Position numbers and translations under genes: made by a program
In this document: one piece after another, positions 43,002-52,819 of the stretch
How the letters are laid out: every line of letters starts with the position of its first letter
Position numbering within the stretch: position 1 is the first letter of the stretch
Source: Acidobacteriota bacterium
Lineage (GTDB): Bacteria; Acidobacteriota; Thermoanaerobaculia; Gp7-AA8
Assembly: GCA_019244185.1 (NCBI GenBank)
Contig: JAFATB010000009.1
Location: 25,218-89,217, forward strand
Direction: 5' to 3'
Length of the DNA: 64,000 nucleotides
The notes under the pieces: model-generated
The model's input: the letters and a program-made list of their open reading frames with translations, nothing else
Database searches by the model: none
What the model was told of the DNA's origin: nothing

Positions 43002-44254
43002 GCGAGTGCCTCCAGCGCGGCCCGCGCCGCGTCGCGCACGCGCGCGGGGGCGGTGCCGCCGTAGACGTTCTTCTTCGCGAGCACGTCGTCGACCGATCGG
43101 GTCGAGTGCGCGCCGGCGCGGCTCACGCGTTCGTGCGCCTCGCGAAACGGCACGCCCTGCGCCGCGAGCTCGTCGGCGGCGTCGGTGGCGAGGAGCAGCG
43201 GGCTCGCGGCGGCGGCGCGGAGTTTGTCGCGGTCGAGTTGCAGTCCGCCGATGAGCGCGGTGAGCGCGGGCAGCAGCACGGCGAGCGTCGCGCGCGTGCG
43301 GAAGAGCGGCTCTTTGTCGAGCTGCAGGTCTTTGTTGTACGCGAGCGGCAATCCTTTCAGCAGCGCGAGAAAGCCGGTGAGCTCGCCGAGCGCGCGCGCC
43401 GCGTGGCCGCGCGTCAGCTCGAGCACGTCGGGATTCTTTTTCTGCGGCATGCGCGACGAGCCGGTGGCCATCGCGTCGGGCAGCTCCGCGTAACCCGCCT
43501 CGTCGCTCGTGAGGAAGATGAGGTCTTCGGCGAAGCGCGACAGATGCGTGAGCAGCAGCGACGCGGCGAAGAGGTACTCCGCCGCGAAGTCGCGGTCGGA
43601 GACGGCGTCGAGCGAGTTCGCGGTGGCGCGCGCGAAGCCGAGGGTGTGCGCGAGACGCGCTCGGTCGATGGGCAGCGGAGTGCCGGCGAGCGCGGCGGAG
43701 CCGAGCGGGCATTCGTCGCCGCGCGCTTGCGCGTCGTTGAGGCGCGAGAGATCGCGCTGCAGCATGGCCACGTACGCCAGGCACCAGTGTCCGAACGTCA
43801 CCGGCTCCGCTTGTTTGAGATGCGTGTAGCCGGGCATCGGCGTTGCGGCCTCGTCGAGCGCGCGTTGCGCGAGCATGCGCGCGAGCGCCTTCGTCAGCGC
43901 GATGGCGTCGTCGCACGCGCGCTTGAGCCACAGCTTGAGATCCGTCGCGACCTGATCGTTGCGCGAGCGGCCGGTGTGCAGTTTTCCGGCGAGCGCGCCG
44001 AGATCTTTGCGCAGCGCGTCCTCGACGAACGAATGCACGTCTTCCGCGTCGGAATCGGTGAGCGTCACGCGGCGCAGCGCGGCGACGAGCGCGTTCGCTT
44101 CGTCCGCGGACAACACGCCCGCGGCGCCGAGCTCCGTGACCCACGCGATCGAACCTTCCACGTCTTCCGCGAACAGCTCCCGATCGAAGGCAAACGAGTC
44201 GTTGAGCGCGCGCAGCAGCGCGGACGGCCCTTCCGAAAAGCGGCCGCCCCACAT
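42998..44254 (-). CDS. argH: Argininosuccinate lyase
   Basis: A 418-aa lyase splitting argininosuccinate into arginine and fumarate. The fumarase-superfamily signature GSSRMPQKKNPD (about 268-279) is intact, as are the N-terminal MWGGRFSEGP, HTGRSRNDQVATD (about 94-106) and MPGYTHLKQAEPV with the catalytic His. It is slightly shorter than E. coli ArgH. Translation is coupled to argJ, and only 2 bp separate it from argG. Confidence 0.96.
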   Translation of the reverse strand: MWGGRFSEGPSALLRALNDSFAFDRELFAEDVEGSIAWVTELGAAGVLSADEANALVAALRRVTLTDSDAEDVHSFVEDALRKDLGALAGKLHTGRSRNDQVATDLKLWLKRACDDAIALTKALARMLAQRALDEAATPMPGYTHLKQAEPVTFGHWCLAYVAMLQRDLSRLNDAQARGDECPLGSAALAGTPLPIDRARLAHTLGFARATANSLDAVSDRDFAAEYLFAASLLLTHLSRFAEDLIFLTSDEAGYAELPDAMATGSSRMPQKKNPDVLELTRGHAARALGELTGFLALLKGLPLAYNKDLQLDKEPLFRTRATLAVLLPALTALIGGLQLDRDKLRAAAASPLLLATDAADELAAQGVPFREAHERVSRAGAHSTRSVDDVLAKKNVYGGTAPARVRDAARAALEALA

Positions 44255-44256
44255 GC

Positions 44257-45470
<1,214 letters not shown>

Positions 45471-45474
<4 letters not shown>

Positions 45475-46658
45475 GCTGCTTTCTCCTTTGCCGGAGCGAG
45501 GATGGAATCGAGCGACTCGACGAACGACGCGAGTGCTTTCTTCGGAACGATGTAGGGCGGCAGGAGCCGCAATACTTTTTCGCGCGCGGTGCCGACGACG
45601 AAGCCGTGCGTGAGCAGCTCGCGCGCGACCGGCGCGGCGGGACGATCGAGCTCGATGCCCCACATCAGCCCCGCGCCGCGGATGTCGACGATGCCGGTTT
45701 TGACGCGCGCGAGCTCGGACGCGAACCATTCGCCGAGCGCGTTGATCTGCGGCAGCAGTTTCTCGGTCTCTTCGAGCACGACCGCGCCGAGGCGGCACGC
45801 CACCGGGTTGCCGCCGAACGTCGTGCCGTGATGTCCCGGCTTCACAACGCCTTCGAGCGCGGCGCCGGTGAGCACCGCGCCGAGCGGCAGTCCGCCGCCG
45901 AGCGGCTTCGCGAGCGTGACCAGATCGGGCACGATGCCGCTCTTCTGAAAGGCGAAGAGATGACCGGTGCGCCCGAGGCCGCACTGGATTTCGTCGAGGA
46001 CGAGCATCGCGCCGGTGCGGTCGGCGATGCGCCGCGCGGCGATCAGAAAATCGTCGCTGAGCGGGATGATCCCGCCTTCGCCCATGACCGGTTCGAGGAA
46101 GATCGCGGCGGTGTCGTCGTCGACGGCCGCTTCGAGCGCGGCGATGTCGTTCGGCGCGACGAAGCTCACGCCCGGTACGAGCGGCGCGAACGGCGTGCGA
46201 TACGCCTCGTGTCCGGTCAGCGACAGCGACCCGAGCGTGCGGCCGTGAAAGCTCTCCTCGAGCGCGACGAGCTTCGTCTTCTTCGTGGCGAGACGCGCGA
46301 ACTTCAGCGCCGCTTCGTTCGCTTCCGTGCCGCTGTTGCAGAAGAACGCGCGGCAGAGTCCCGACGCGCGCACGAGCTTCTCGCCGAGGATGCCCTGCGC
46401 GGGGTGGTAGTAGAGATTCGAGACGTGCAGCAGCTCGTCGCCGGCGCTGCGCAGCGCCTTCACGATGCGCGGGTGCTTGTGCCCGAGCACGTTGACGGCG
46501 ATGCCGCCGAGCAAGTCCCAATACGCGCGGCCGTCGGCGTCGATGAGCTTCGCGCCGCGTCCGTCGCGCGGATGGAACGGCGTGCGTGCGTACGTTTTCA
46601 CGAGGAACGCGCTCTCGCGCGCCTCCACGGCGGCGGGTGATTCGTCATGCAGCAACAA
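45471..46658 (-). CDS. argD: Acetylornithine aminotransferase
   Basis: A 395-aa PLP-dependent class-III aminotransferase. The PLP lysine is in TLAKPLGGGLPLGA (about 249), DEIQCGLGRTG binds the cofactor ring, and FFCNSGTEANEAALK (about 105-119) the phosphate. The start is a TTG at 46658: no ATG fits and GGAGG lies 8 bases upstream of it. The start overlaps the end of argB by 14 bp. Usual length for ArgD. Confidence 0.94.
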
Positions 46659-47379
46659 GGCTGGTTCCTCCTTCTTCGCCAATCTCGATCGTGGGAACTC
46701 CCGCGCGCAGCGCCGCCAGCGCGGCCTGCAGCTTCGGACGCATGCCGCCGCTGACGCCGGCCAGAAACGCCTCCGCGTCGTCGGCGCCGAGCAGCGGCAC
46801 GACGTGGCCGTTCGCGTCGAGGACGCCGGCAACGTCGGTGAGAAAGCGCAGCGCCTGCGCGCGCAGCGCGACCGCAAGCGCGGACGCCGCGGCATCGGCA
46901 TTCACATTGAGCAACGTGCCGTGCGGACCTTCGGCGATCGACGAGACGACCGGCAGCACGCCGTAGGTCAGCATCGCGCGCACGAGCGTGGCGTTCGCGC
47001 GCGTGACGCGGCCGACGTGCCCGAGGTCGACGCCGTCGATCGGCTCGTGGCGTTCGGCGACGAGCGTCGCGCCGTCGCTGCCGCTGATGCCGGCCGCGCG
47101 GATGCCGCGCTTCGTCAGCTCCGCGACGAGCCTCTTGTTGACGCTGCCGCCGAGCACCGAGACCACGACGTCGAGCGTCGCGTCGTCGGTGATGCGCAGC
47201 CCCGCGTGCGTCCGCTTGGCGATGCCGAGCTTCGCCAGCATCGCGTCGATGTGCTTGCCGCCGCCGTGCACGAGCACGAGCTGCTCGCCGCGATTCCACG
47301 CCGCGGCGATGGCATCGAGCATCGCGTCGCGCCGCGACAGATCGTCGAGCAGCGAGCCACCGAGCTTGATCACCTTCAC
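46645..47379 (-). CDS. argB: Acetylglutamate kinase
   Basis: A 244-aa amino-acid kinase phosphorylating N-acetylglutamate, the committed step. The motifs are VIKLGGSLLDD (about 3-13), VLVHGGGKHIDAML (about 42-55) and LNVNADAAASALAVAL. The protein lacks the N-terminal helix of arginine-inhibited NAGKs and is short, closer to LysZ/E. coli-like forms, so feedback inhibition by arginine is unlikely. It starts with GTG at 47379, overlapping the argC stop as GTGA. Confidence 0.93.
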   Translation of the reverse strand: MKVIKLGGSLLDDLSRRDAMLDAIAAAWNRGEQLVLVHGGGKHIDAMLAKLGIAKRTHAGLRITDDATLDVVVSVLGGSVNKRLVAELTKRGIRAAGISGSDGATLVAERHEPIDGVDLGHVGRVTRANATLVRAMLTYGVLPVVSSIAEGPHGTLLNVNADAAASALAVALRAQALRFLTDVAGVLDANGHVVPLLGADDAEAFLAGVSGGMRPKLQAALAALRAGVPTIEIGEEGGTSLVAA

Positions 47380-48407
47380 AGCAGTCCCTCCGTCTCCGCG
47401 AATCCGCACATGCGGTTGAAGTTCTGTACGGCCTGCGAGGCCGCGCCCTTGAGCAGGTTGTCGATGGCCGCGACGATCACCGCCCGCCGCCCGCCCTGCA
47501 GCAGCGTGAAGCCGAGATCCGCGTACGGCGTATTCACGACGTCCTTCAGCTCCGGCAGCTGCGGCTTCACGCGCACGAGCGGCGCGTGCGCGTACGCGGC
47601 GGCATACGCCGCGCGCAGCTCGTCCGCGCTCACCGGATTCGTGAAGCCGACGTGCATCGTGGTGAAGATGCCGCGCGCGATCGGCAGCAGCTGCGGCACG
47701 AAGACGAGCGTCGTCTTGTCGCCGAGGTGCAGCCCCTGGCGGATCTCCGGCTCGTGCTTGTGATGGCCGACGCCGTATGCCTTGAAGTTGCCGAAGAGCT
47801 CCGAGAACGAGTACGCGAGGTCGGACTTTTTGCCCGCGCCGGTGACGCCGCTCTTCGCGTCGATGATCACCGGCTGCGCGCGGTCGATGAGATACGTGAT
47901 CGGCCGCAGCGCGAGCAGCACGGACGTCGGATAGCAGCCGGGGTTCGCGACGAGCCGCGCGCGCGTGAGCTCGCCGTTGCACCATTCGGTGAGGCCGTAG
48001 ACCGCGTCGGCGAGAAGCTCGGGATGCGGATGCGCGAAGCCGTACCACGACGGATAGAGCGCCGGCTCGCCGAGACGAAACGCGCCAGAGAGGTCGATGA
48101 CGCGCTTGCCGCGCGCGACGAGCTCCGGCGCGACGTCCGCGGAGACTTCGTTCGGCGTCGCGAGAAAGACGACGTCCGCTTCCGACGCGAGCAGCGCGTC
48201 GAGCGAGAACGTTTCGCTGGAAAGCGCCGCCGCGACATGCGCGTGCGGATGCCGCGCGAGCAGGCGCACGAGCTCCGCGCCCGCGTAGCCGGTCGCGCCC
48301 GCGATGGCCACGGTCTGGGTCGTGGGGGAGGGGAGAGGAACGGCGCGAAGCGCGGGCGCCTCCTCTCTTTCTGCAACGACACGAATATTCATGCTCAGGT
48401 TTTCCAT
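47376..48407 (-). CDS. argC: N-acetyl-gamma-glutamyl-phosphate reductase
   Basis: A 343-aa NADPH-dependent reductase. The nucleotide motif is VAIAGATGYAGAELVRLL (about 33-50) and the catalytic Cys lies in LVANPGCYPTSVLLAL (about 158); GVGHHKHEPEI supplies the conserved His. About 30 extra residues precede the Rossmann fold. The ATG at 48407 has GGAAGG upstream; ATG 48392 is an alternative. A degenerate ARG-box (TGAATATTCG, 48391-48382) lies in the first codons. Confidence 0.94.
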   Translation of the reverse strand: MENLSMNIRVVAEREEAPALRAVPLPSPTTQTVAIAGATGYAGAELVRLLARHPHAHVAAALSSETFSLDALLASEADVVFLATPNEVSADVAPELVARGKRVIDLSGAFRLGEPALYPSWYGFAHPHPELLADAVYGLTEWCNGELTRARLVANPGCYPTSVLLALRPITYLIDRAQPVIIDAKSGVTGAGKKSDLAYSFSELFGNFKAYGVGHHKHEPEIRQGLHLGDKTTLVFVPQLLPIARGIFTTMHVGFTNPVSADELRAAYAAAYAHAPLVRVKPQLPELKDVVNTPYADLGFTLLQGGRRAVIVAAIDNLLKGAASQAVQNFNRMCGFAETEGLL

Positions 48408-48427
48408 GGCGGCCTTCCGGGTCCGCG

Positions 48428-48910
48428 CTAGGCGCGCGTACGGCGGCGCTGCGGCGCGAGGCCGGCGCTCTGGTGGACTCGCCGCGCGAATGCGGTGGCG
48501 GCGGCGGGAGTGCGGAACGCGACGAAGATCGTGTCGTCGCCGCCGATCGTGCCGAGGGCGTCTTCGATCGGGCTGGCGTCGATGGCGCTCGCGAGCGGCT
48601 GCGCGGCAGCCACCGGCGTCTTGATCACCACGAGATTCGCCGCCGCCTCGGCGAACACGACGGAATCATGCAGCAGCTGCTCGAGGCGGTGCTCGCGCGT
48701 CTCGCGCGGGCGGAAGTCGGCCACCGGCGCGAGCGCCTGCGGCGAGACGTAGCCGTTGGCGGTCTTCACGAGGCCGAGCTCGCGCAGGTCGCGCGAGAGC
48801 GTCGGCTGCGTGACCTGGAAGCCGCGCTTGCGCAGTGCCGCGAGCAGCTCGTCCTGCGAATGGACGGCCGTCTCGCCGACGACGCGGAGGATTTCCTCCC
48901 GCCTGCGCAT
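48428..48910 (-). CDS. argR: Arginine repressor ArgR
   Basis: A 160-aa ArgR/AhrC-type regulator. The winged HTH is at about 4-60 (REEILRVVGETAVHSQDELL, then TQPTLSRDLRELGLVKTANG). The C-terminal oligomerisation and arginine-binding domain shows SPIEDALGTIGGDDTIFVAF with the conserved GDDT. The start ATG 48910 has GGAGA four bases upstream; starts at 48937 and 48943 would lie over the operators. It is the first gene of the arg operon, 20 bp before argC, so it likely controls itself and the whole pathway. Confidence 0.93.
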   Translation of the reverse strand: MRRREEILRVVGETAVHSQDELLAALRKRGFQVTQPTLSRDLRELGLVKTANGYVSPQALAPVADFRPRETREHRLEQLLHDSVVFAEAAANLVVIKTPVAAAQPLASAIDASPIEDALGTIGGDDTIFVAFRTPAAATAFARRVHQSAGLAPQRRRTRA

Positions 48911-48926
48911 CGCGTCTCCGCCTGCA

Positions 48927-48974
48927 TGAATATTCATCGTCATGAATCTTTATGCATGAACCGGTTGCTGTCAA
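48927..48974 (-). promoter_or_regulatory. Promoter and ARG boxes of the arginine operon
   Basis: On the minus strand TTGACA (48974-48969), a 16-bp spacer and TAAAGA (48952-48947) are promoter-like. Two ARG-box-like sites overlap or follow it: TGAATCTTTATGCA (48943-48956 on the plus strand), close to the TGAATnnnnATTCA consensus, and the palindrome TGAATATTCA (48927-48936). Their centres are 18 bp apart. They sit between the -35 and the argR start, so repression with arginine is expected. Confidence 0.65.
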
Positions 48975-49053
48975 CTGCTATTTCAAGAAGTTCGGCTGAG
49001 AGTCGTGAGGGACTTTGAGCGCGTTTTGCGCGACTGAGAGCAGGAGGCCTCTC

Positions 49054-49785
49054 ATGTCCAAACGGTTCCTCGCCCTCGTCGTCGCTGTTTCCCTGCTCGC
49101 CGTCCCCGCATTCGCGAAGCGCCGCGCCGTCCGCGCGCCGGGACGCGCCGCCACGCCGCAGTGCTTCACCTTCGACTTCGTCACCGCGGGCACCACCGCG
49201 AGCTATCTCTCGACGACCCCCGGCGGGAACGTCACCTTCACCATTCATTGGCTGAGCGACACCGCCACCGAGACGCATACGACGCAGAGCGTGACCACAC
49301 CGCAGGCCACCGCGCAGGTCGAGACGATCCTCACCGGCGAGGCTGTCGGCACGCTCCGCGGGCTGCGTCACATTTATACGAAGACCACGACGCCCGTGCC
49401 GGTCATCGGCTCGACCGTCGTCGAGGTGGACATCGACTTCGTGCCGTCGCTCGTCGCCGGTCCCGCCGGCGGCTGGTGCACCAACGCGACGTGGACCGTG
49501 CCGGCGTCGACCGAAACGATCGTGACGAAGAGCGCCTTCGGTCAGCAGCAGCAAATCGTCACCACGGCCGCCTCGGAAGGGCAGGTCCTCGCCGTCGGCG
49601 AGTCGATCACCGTTCCGGCCGGCACGTTCGACACCGTCAAGTACCGCGGCGCGCTCGTGAACGGCTCGAACGTGCAGACGTCGATCACGTGGGTGTCGAT
49701 GGAGCGCAATATCGTCGTACGACAGGACACGCTCGACGGCGACGGCAACGTCACCACCACGACCGTGCTGACCTCAGTCCAATGA
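49054..49785 (+). CDS. Exported protein of unknown function
   Basis: A 243-aa protein with a clear signal peptide (about 1-21, MSKRFLALVVAVSLLAVPAF, then AKR). The mature part is Thr/Val-rich and beta-rich, with two Cys (PQCFTF and GWCTNATW) that may form a disulfide, and no recognised domain. AGGAGG lies 9 bases before the ATG. It is followed by a very small gene and a terminator. It is probably a periplasmic or secreted protein; no function can be assigned. Confidence 0.75.
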   Translation: MSKRFLALVVAVSLLAVPAFAKRRAVRAPGRAATPQCFTFDFVTAGTTASYLSTTPGGNVTFTIHWLSDTATETHTTQSVTTPQATAQVETILTGEAVGTLRGLRHIYTKTTTPVPVIGSTVVEVDIDFVPSLVAGPAGGWCTNATWTVPASTETIVTKSAFGQQQQIVTTAASEGQVLAVGESITVPAGTFDTVKYRGALVNGSNVQTSITWVSMERNIVVRQDTLDGDGNVTTTTVLTSVQ

Positions 49786-49835
49786 TTCCGCTGCACCGTT
49801 TTTTGCATCAGGCGCAATGGGAGGTCTTGGAGCCC

Positions 49836-50024
49836 ATGTCACGCGTCGAACGCACGAACGTCACGCAGAATCCCGGCGAGCGCCGCGGCTCGGAGCAGTT
49901 GCGCCAGGCCCGCAGCGGCCGCGCCGGCTCGAGCCGCGAGTCCAGCAATCCCGGCCACACCCCGACCAAGGCGGAAGGAGAAGTGGCCGACGTCGAACAG
50001 GCACTGAAGAATCAGAAGGAATAA
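49836..50024 (+). CDS. Small polar, probably disordered protein
   Basis: A 62-aa hydrophilic reading frame (MSRVERTNVTQNPGERRGSE ... EQALKNQKE) rich in Arg, Ser, Gly and Glu, predicted disordered. GGAG lies close before the ATG at 49836, and its stop lies directly at the base of a good terminator hairpin, which supports it being a real gene. No family is recognised. Confidence 0.5.
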   Translation: MSRVERTNVTQNPGERRGSEQLRQARSGRAGSSRESSNPGHTPTKAEGEVADVEQALKNQKE

Positions 50025-50048
50025 GGCGGGTCGCACCGACCCGCCTTT
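50023..50048 (+). terminator. Rho-independent terminator
   Basis: A perfect 9-bp stem GGCGGGTCG / CGACCCGCC (50025-50033 and 50037-50045) with loop CAC is flanked by AA on the left and TTT on the right. It therefore can serve both the plus-strand small gene and the convergent MutS-like gene, whose stop is at 50051. Confidence 0.8.
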
Positions 50049-50050
50049 CC

Positions 50051-51826
50051 CTACACGTCGATTCCCACGCTCCGCATCAGCTCGAGTGCGTTGCTTTTCG
50101 TGACGATCCCCGGGCGCATGCGATAGTCGAACACGACCTGCCCCTCCTCCACGCGATCCTCGAAGTGCACGTTCGCCGCGCCGGGGAGCGTTTCCGCGAT
50201 CTGCGCCAGCGCGAGGTCGTGCGTCGAGACGAGCCCCGCGCCGCCGCGCGCGACCAGGTTCCGCACGATGCCTTCCGCGCCGATGCGGCGGTCGTGCGAG
50301 TTCGTCCCGGCGAGCACTTCATCGAGCAGAAACAAGAGCGGCCCGCGCGTCGCGAGCTCGAGCACCTGGCGGATGCGCAGGATCTCGGCGTAGAAGCGCG
50401 ACGCGTTCTCCTGCAGCGAGTCGTGGATGCGGATCGACGCGCCGACCTGCGCCGGCGCGATGCGCAGCGCGCTCGCGCAGACCGGCCCGCCCGTCATCGC
50501 CAGCACCGCCGCGATGCCGACGCTGCGCATCATCGTCGACTTGCCGGACATGTTCGAGCCGCTCACGAGCAGCAGCCGCGTCTGCGCGTCGAGACGCAGA
50601 TCGTTCGTGACGCGGCGGTCGTCCGGAATGAGCGGATGGCCGAGGTCGCGCGCATCGAACAGCGGGCCCTCGGCGACGATCTCCGGGGTCGCGAACGACG
50701 GATGCTCGAACGCGAACGAGGCGAGCGACGACAGCGCCTCGACTTCGCCGACCGCCTCGATCCAGTCGCCGATGCGCGCGCCGGAGCGGAGGCGCCAGCG
50801 TTCGATGGCGAAGCCGACGTTCGTCGTCCAGAGCAGCAGTTCCGCGAGCGCGGCGAAGAACTGGTTGCGCCGCGCGTCGAGCAGTGCGACGAGCTTGCGC
50901 AGACGTTCGATGTCGTCGGCGCCGCGCAGGCGTTCGGCGAGCGCGGTGAGACGCGGCGACGTGAAGCGCTCGCGTTCGAGACGGGCGAGGAGTGCGCCGA
51001 GGAGCGCGAGGGCCGGCTCGGCCCGCTCGACTTCGGCGACGAGCGGCTTGACGCGCGGCGCGAACCAGCGGCCGAGGGTGAGCGTGATGAGGACGGAGAA
51101 GAGGAGAGGGGAGAGAGGAAAGGTGGCTGGTTCGCCGAGCATCTTCGCGACGAGCGACGGCAGCGTGACGACGAGCAGCACGACGTTGATCGCCGGAAAC
51201 ACGAGCGCGGCGATGCGCTCCCACGCCGCGAAATGCACCGGAGGCAGCGCCGCCCACGCGTCGAGGCGTGCGGACTCGATGTCGTGCGCGACGTCCGCGG
51301 CTTCGACCGCGACGTCTTCGCGCAGCTCGACCGCGTCGCGCAGCTCCGCGACTGCTTGCTGCCGCGCCACGATCTCCTCGCGCGCGGTCGCCGGCGTCTT
51401 CAGCCACGTCGCGAGTCGGGCGCGCCCGGCCTTCGTGATCGCGAGCGAGATCAGCTCGAACAGCGAGCCGCGTCCGAAGAGATCGAAGTCGCCCGCGTAC
51501 GGATGGTGATCGTCCGCGAACTCGCTCCCCGCATCGCCGCCTCCCGCCCACCGCCCGTCGAGCCGCGCCAGACCGCGCGCGTAAAACGCGGCGATCTTCT
51601 CCGCCCGCATCCGCCGCCGCACGACCCGCTCGTGCACGAACACCAGCGCGATGAAGACGGCCACCGGCACGATCGCCCACGCCACCGCCCACCACGCGAT
51701 GCCGATCGCCAGCGCGACGGCCACGAGCCGCGCCGTCGATACGCGCCGCTCCCGCGCGCGCAGCGCCACGACCTCCGCCTGCCGCGCCGCCGCCCGCTCA
51801 GAGTAAAGTTCCCTCGCGTTAGCCAT
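50051..51826 (-). CDS. Membrane-anchored MutS-like ATPase
   Basis: A 591-aa protein combining membrane helices with a MutS-type ATPase. Helices lie at about 33-65 (two) and about 220-260 (two). The MutS core/lever segment (about 120-420) leads to the ATPase: Walker A VSGSNMSGKSTMM (about 422), Walker B LLFLLDEVLAGTNSHDR (about 500) and the GLVSTHDLALA switch. The mismatch-recognition domain is absent, so this is not a classical MutS. Membrane-bound MutS-family proteins are known but their role is unclear. It is monocistronic. Confidence 0.85.
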   Translation of the reverse strand: MANARELYSERAAARQAEVVALRARERRVSTARLVAVALAIGIAWWAVAWAIVPVAVFIALVFVHERVVRRRMRAEKIAAFYARGLARLDGRWAGGGDAGSEFADDHHPYAGDFDLFGRGSLFELISLAITKAGRARLATWLKTPATAREEIVARQQAVAELRDAVELREDVAVEAADVAHDIESARLDAWAALPPVHFAAWERIAALVFPAINVVLLVVTLPSLVAKMLGEPATFPLSPLLFSVLITLTLGRWFAPRVKPLVAEVERAEPALALLGALLARLERERFTSPRLTALAERLRGADDIERLRKLVALLDARRNQFFAALAELLLWTTNVGFAIERWRLRSGARIGDWIEAVGEVEALSSLASFAFEHPSFATPEIVAEGPLFDARDLGHPLIPDDRRVTNDLRLDAQTRLLLVSGSNMSGKSTMMRSVGIAAVLAMTGGPVCASALRIAPAQVGASIRIHDSLQENASRFYAEILRIRQVLELATRGPLLFLLDEVLAGTNSHDRRIGAEGIVRNLVARGGAGLVSTHDLALAQIAETLPGAANVHFEDRVEEGQVVFDYRMRPGIVTKSNALELMRSVGIDV

Positions 51827-51829
51827 CGT

Positions 51830-51884
51830 TCAATTCTGCATTCTGCATTCTGCCTTCTGCATTCTGCCTTCAGCTTTTGAACCT
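51830..51884. repeat. Heptamer-repeat element, copy C (one arm)
   Basis: Five to six tandem heptamers TTCTGCA/TTCTGCC start near 51835 and end with CAGCTTTTGAA. Only the right-hand arm of the element seen at 22808 and 24944 is present. It lies between the MutS-like gene and the Mpo1-like gene. Confidence 0.7.
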
Positions 51885-51923
51885 CCACGCCCGCACGCCC
51901 TCGCCACTGCGCGGCGTAGACTA

Positions 51924-52376
51924 ATGTCCATGCGCACCGTCGAGAATCTCTTCAACGACTACGCCGCGTACCACCGCACGCCCGGCAACAAAGCGTTCCA
52001 TCGCATCGGCATCCCGCTGATCATGCTGACGCTGATCGGCATGCTCGTGCGCGTCGCGTTCGTCGTCGCCGGCACGCGCCTCGACGCCGCGATGATCCTC
52101 ATCGCCGTCGCCACCATCTACTACCTCGTCATCGAGTGGCGCCTCGCGCTGGCGATGCTCGCCGTCTCCGTCGGCTTCTACTTCCTCGGCGCGGCGATGC
52201 CGTTCTGGCTCAACGTCGCGCTGTTCGTCCTCGGATGGATCTTCCAGTTCATCGGCCACAGCGTCTACGAGCATCGCCAGCCCGCGTTCTTCCGCAATTT
52301 CCTGCACCTTCTCGTCGGACCGCTCTGGATCCTCAACGACCTCCTGCCAGTGGTTCGCACCACGCGCACGACCTGA
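51924..52376 (+). CDS. Mpo1-like (DUF962) membrane protein
   Basis: A 150-aa membrane protein with about four helices. The N-terminal FNDYAAYHRTPGNKAFHRIG (about 10-29) and the later FIGHSVYEHRQPAF (about 109-122) hold the conserved His residues of the DUF962/Mpo1 family. The yeast member is an Fe(II) dioxygenase of 2-hydroxy fatty acids; whether bacterial members do the same is not known. The start may be ATG 51924 or ATG 51930. Confidence 0.85.
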   Translation: MSMRTVENLFNDYAAYHRTPGNKAFHRIGIPLIMLTLIGMLVRVAFVVAGTRLDAAMILIAVATIYYLVIEWRLALAMLAVSVGFYFLGAAMPFWLNVALFVLGWIFQFIGHSVYEHRQPAFFRNFLHLLVGPLWILNDLLPVVRTTRTT

Positions 52377-52426
52377 ACGACGCGCGCGGGCCGGATTTTT
52401 GCTCGTGACGCAACTCGGGACCGAGA

Positions 52427-52810
52427 GTGGGGAACGAACAGTACGGAGTGCTCGTCGTCGAAGACGATCCGGCCATTCGCCGCCTCGTGACGATGGTGCT
52501 GCAGCGGCAGGGTTATCGCGTCGACATCGCCGCCGACGGACTCGAGGCGGTGCTCAAGCTCGGCGTCTCCGAGTACGACGTCATCGTCCTCGATCTGATG
52601 ATGCCGAACCTCGACGGCTTCACGTTCCTCTCCACCGTCGCGCGCAACCAGCCCGAGCGCCTGCGCAAGGTCATCGTCACGAGCGCCGCGTCGCCCGCCG
52701 TCATCCGCGAGCGGATGGAAGGAACGCCGTTCTCGCTTCTGCCGAAACCGTTCGACATCGGCGAGCTCGTCGAGCGCGTCCGGTCGTGTATCGACGCGCA
52801 GCAGAACTAA
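52427..52810 (+). CDS. Stand-alone response-regulator receiver protein
   Basis: A 127-aa CheY-like receiver with VVEDDPA (about 10-16), the phospho-acceptor in VLDLMMPNLDGF (about 56), VTSAAS with the switch Ser/Thr and LPKPFD with the Lys (about 108). There is no output domain and no adjacent kinase. It starts with GTG at 52427. It is followed after 9 bp by a membrane protein gene, so the two may be co-transcribed. It resembles the receiver at 34525. Confidence 0.88.
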   Translation: MGNEQYGVLVVEDDPAIRRLVTMVLQRQGYRVDIAADGLEAVLKLGVSEYDVIVLDLMMPNLDGFTFLSTVARNQPERLRKVIVTSAASPAVIRERMEGTPFSLLPKPFDIGELVERVRSCIDAQQN

Positions 52811-52819
52811 AATGACGCC

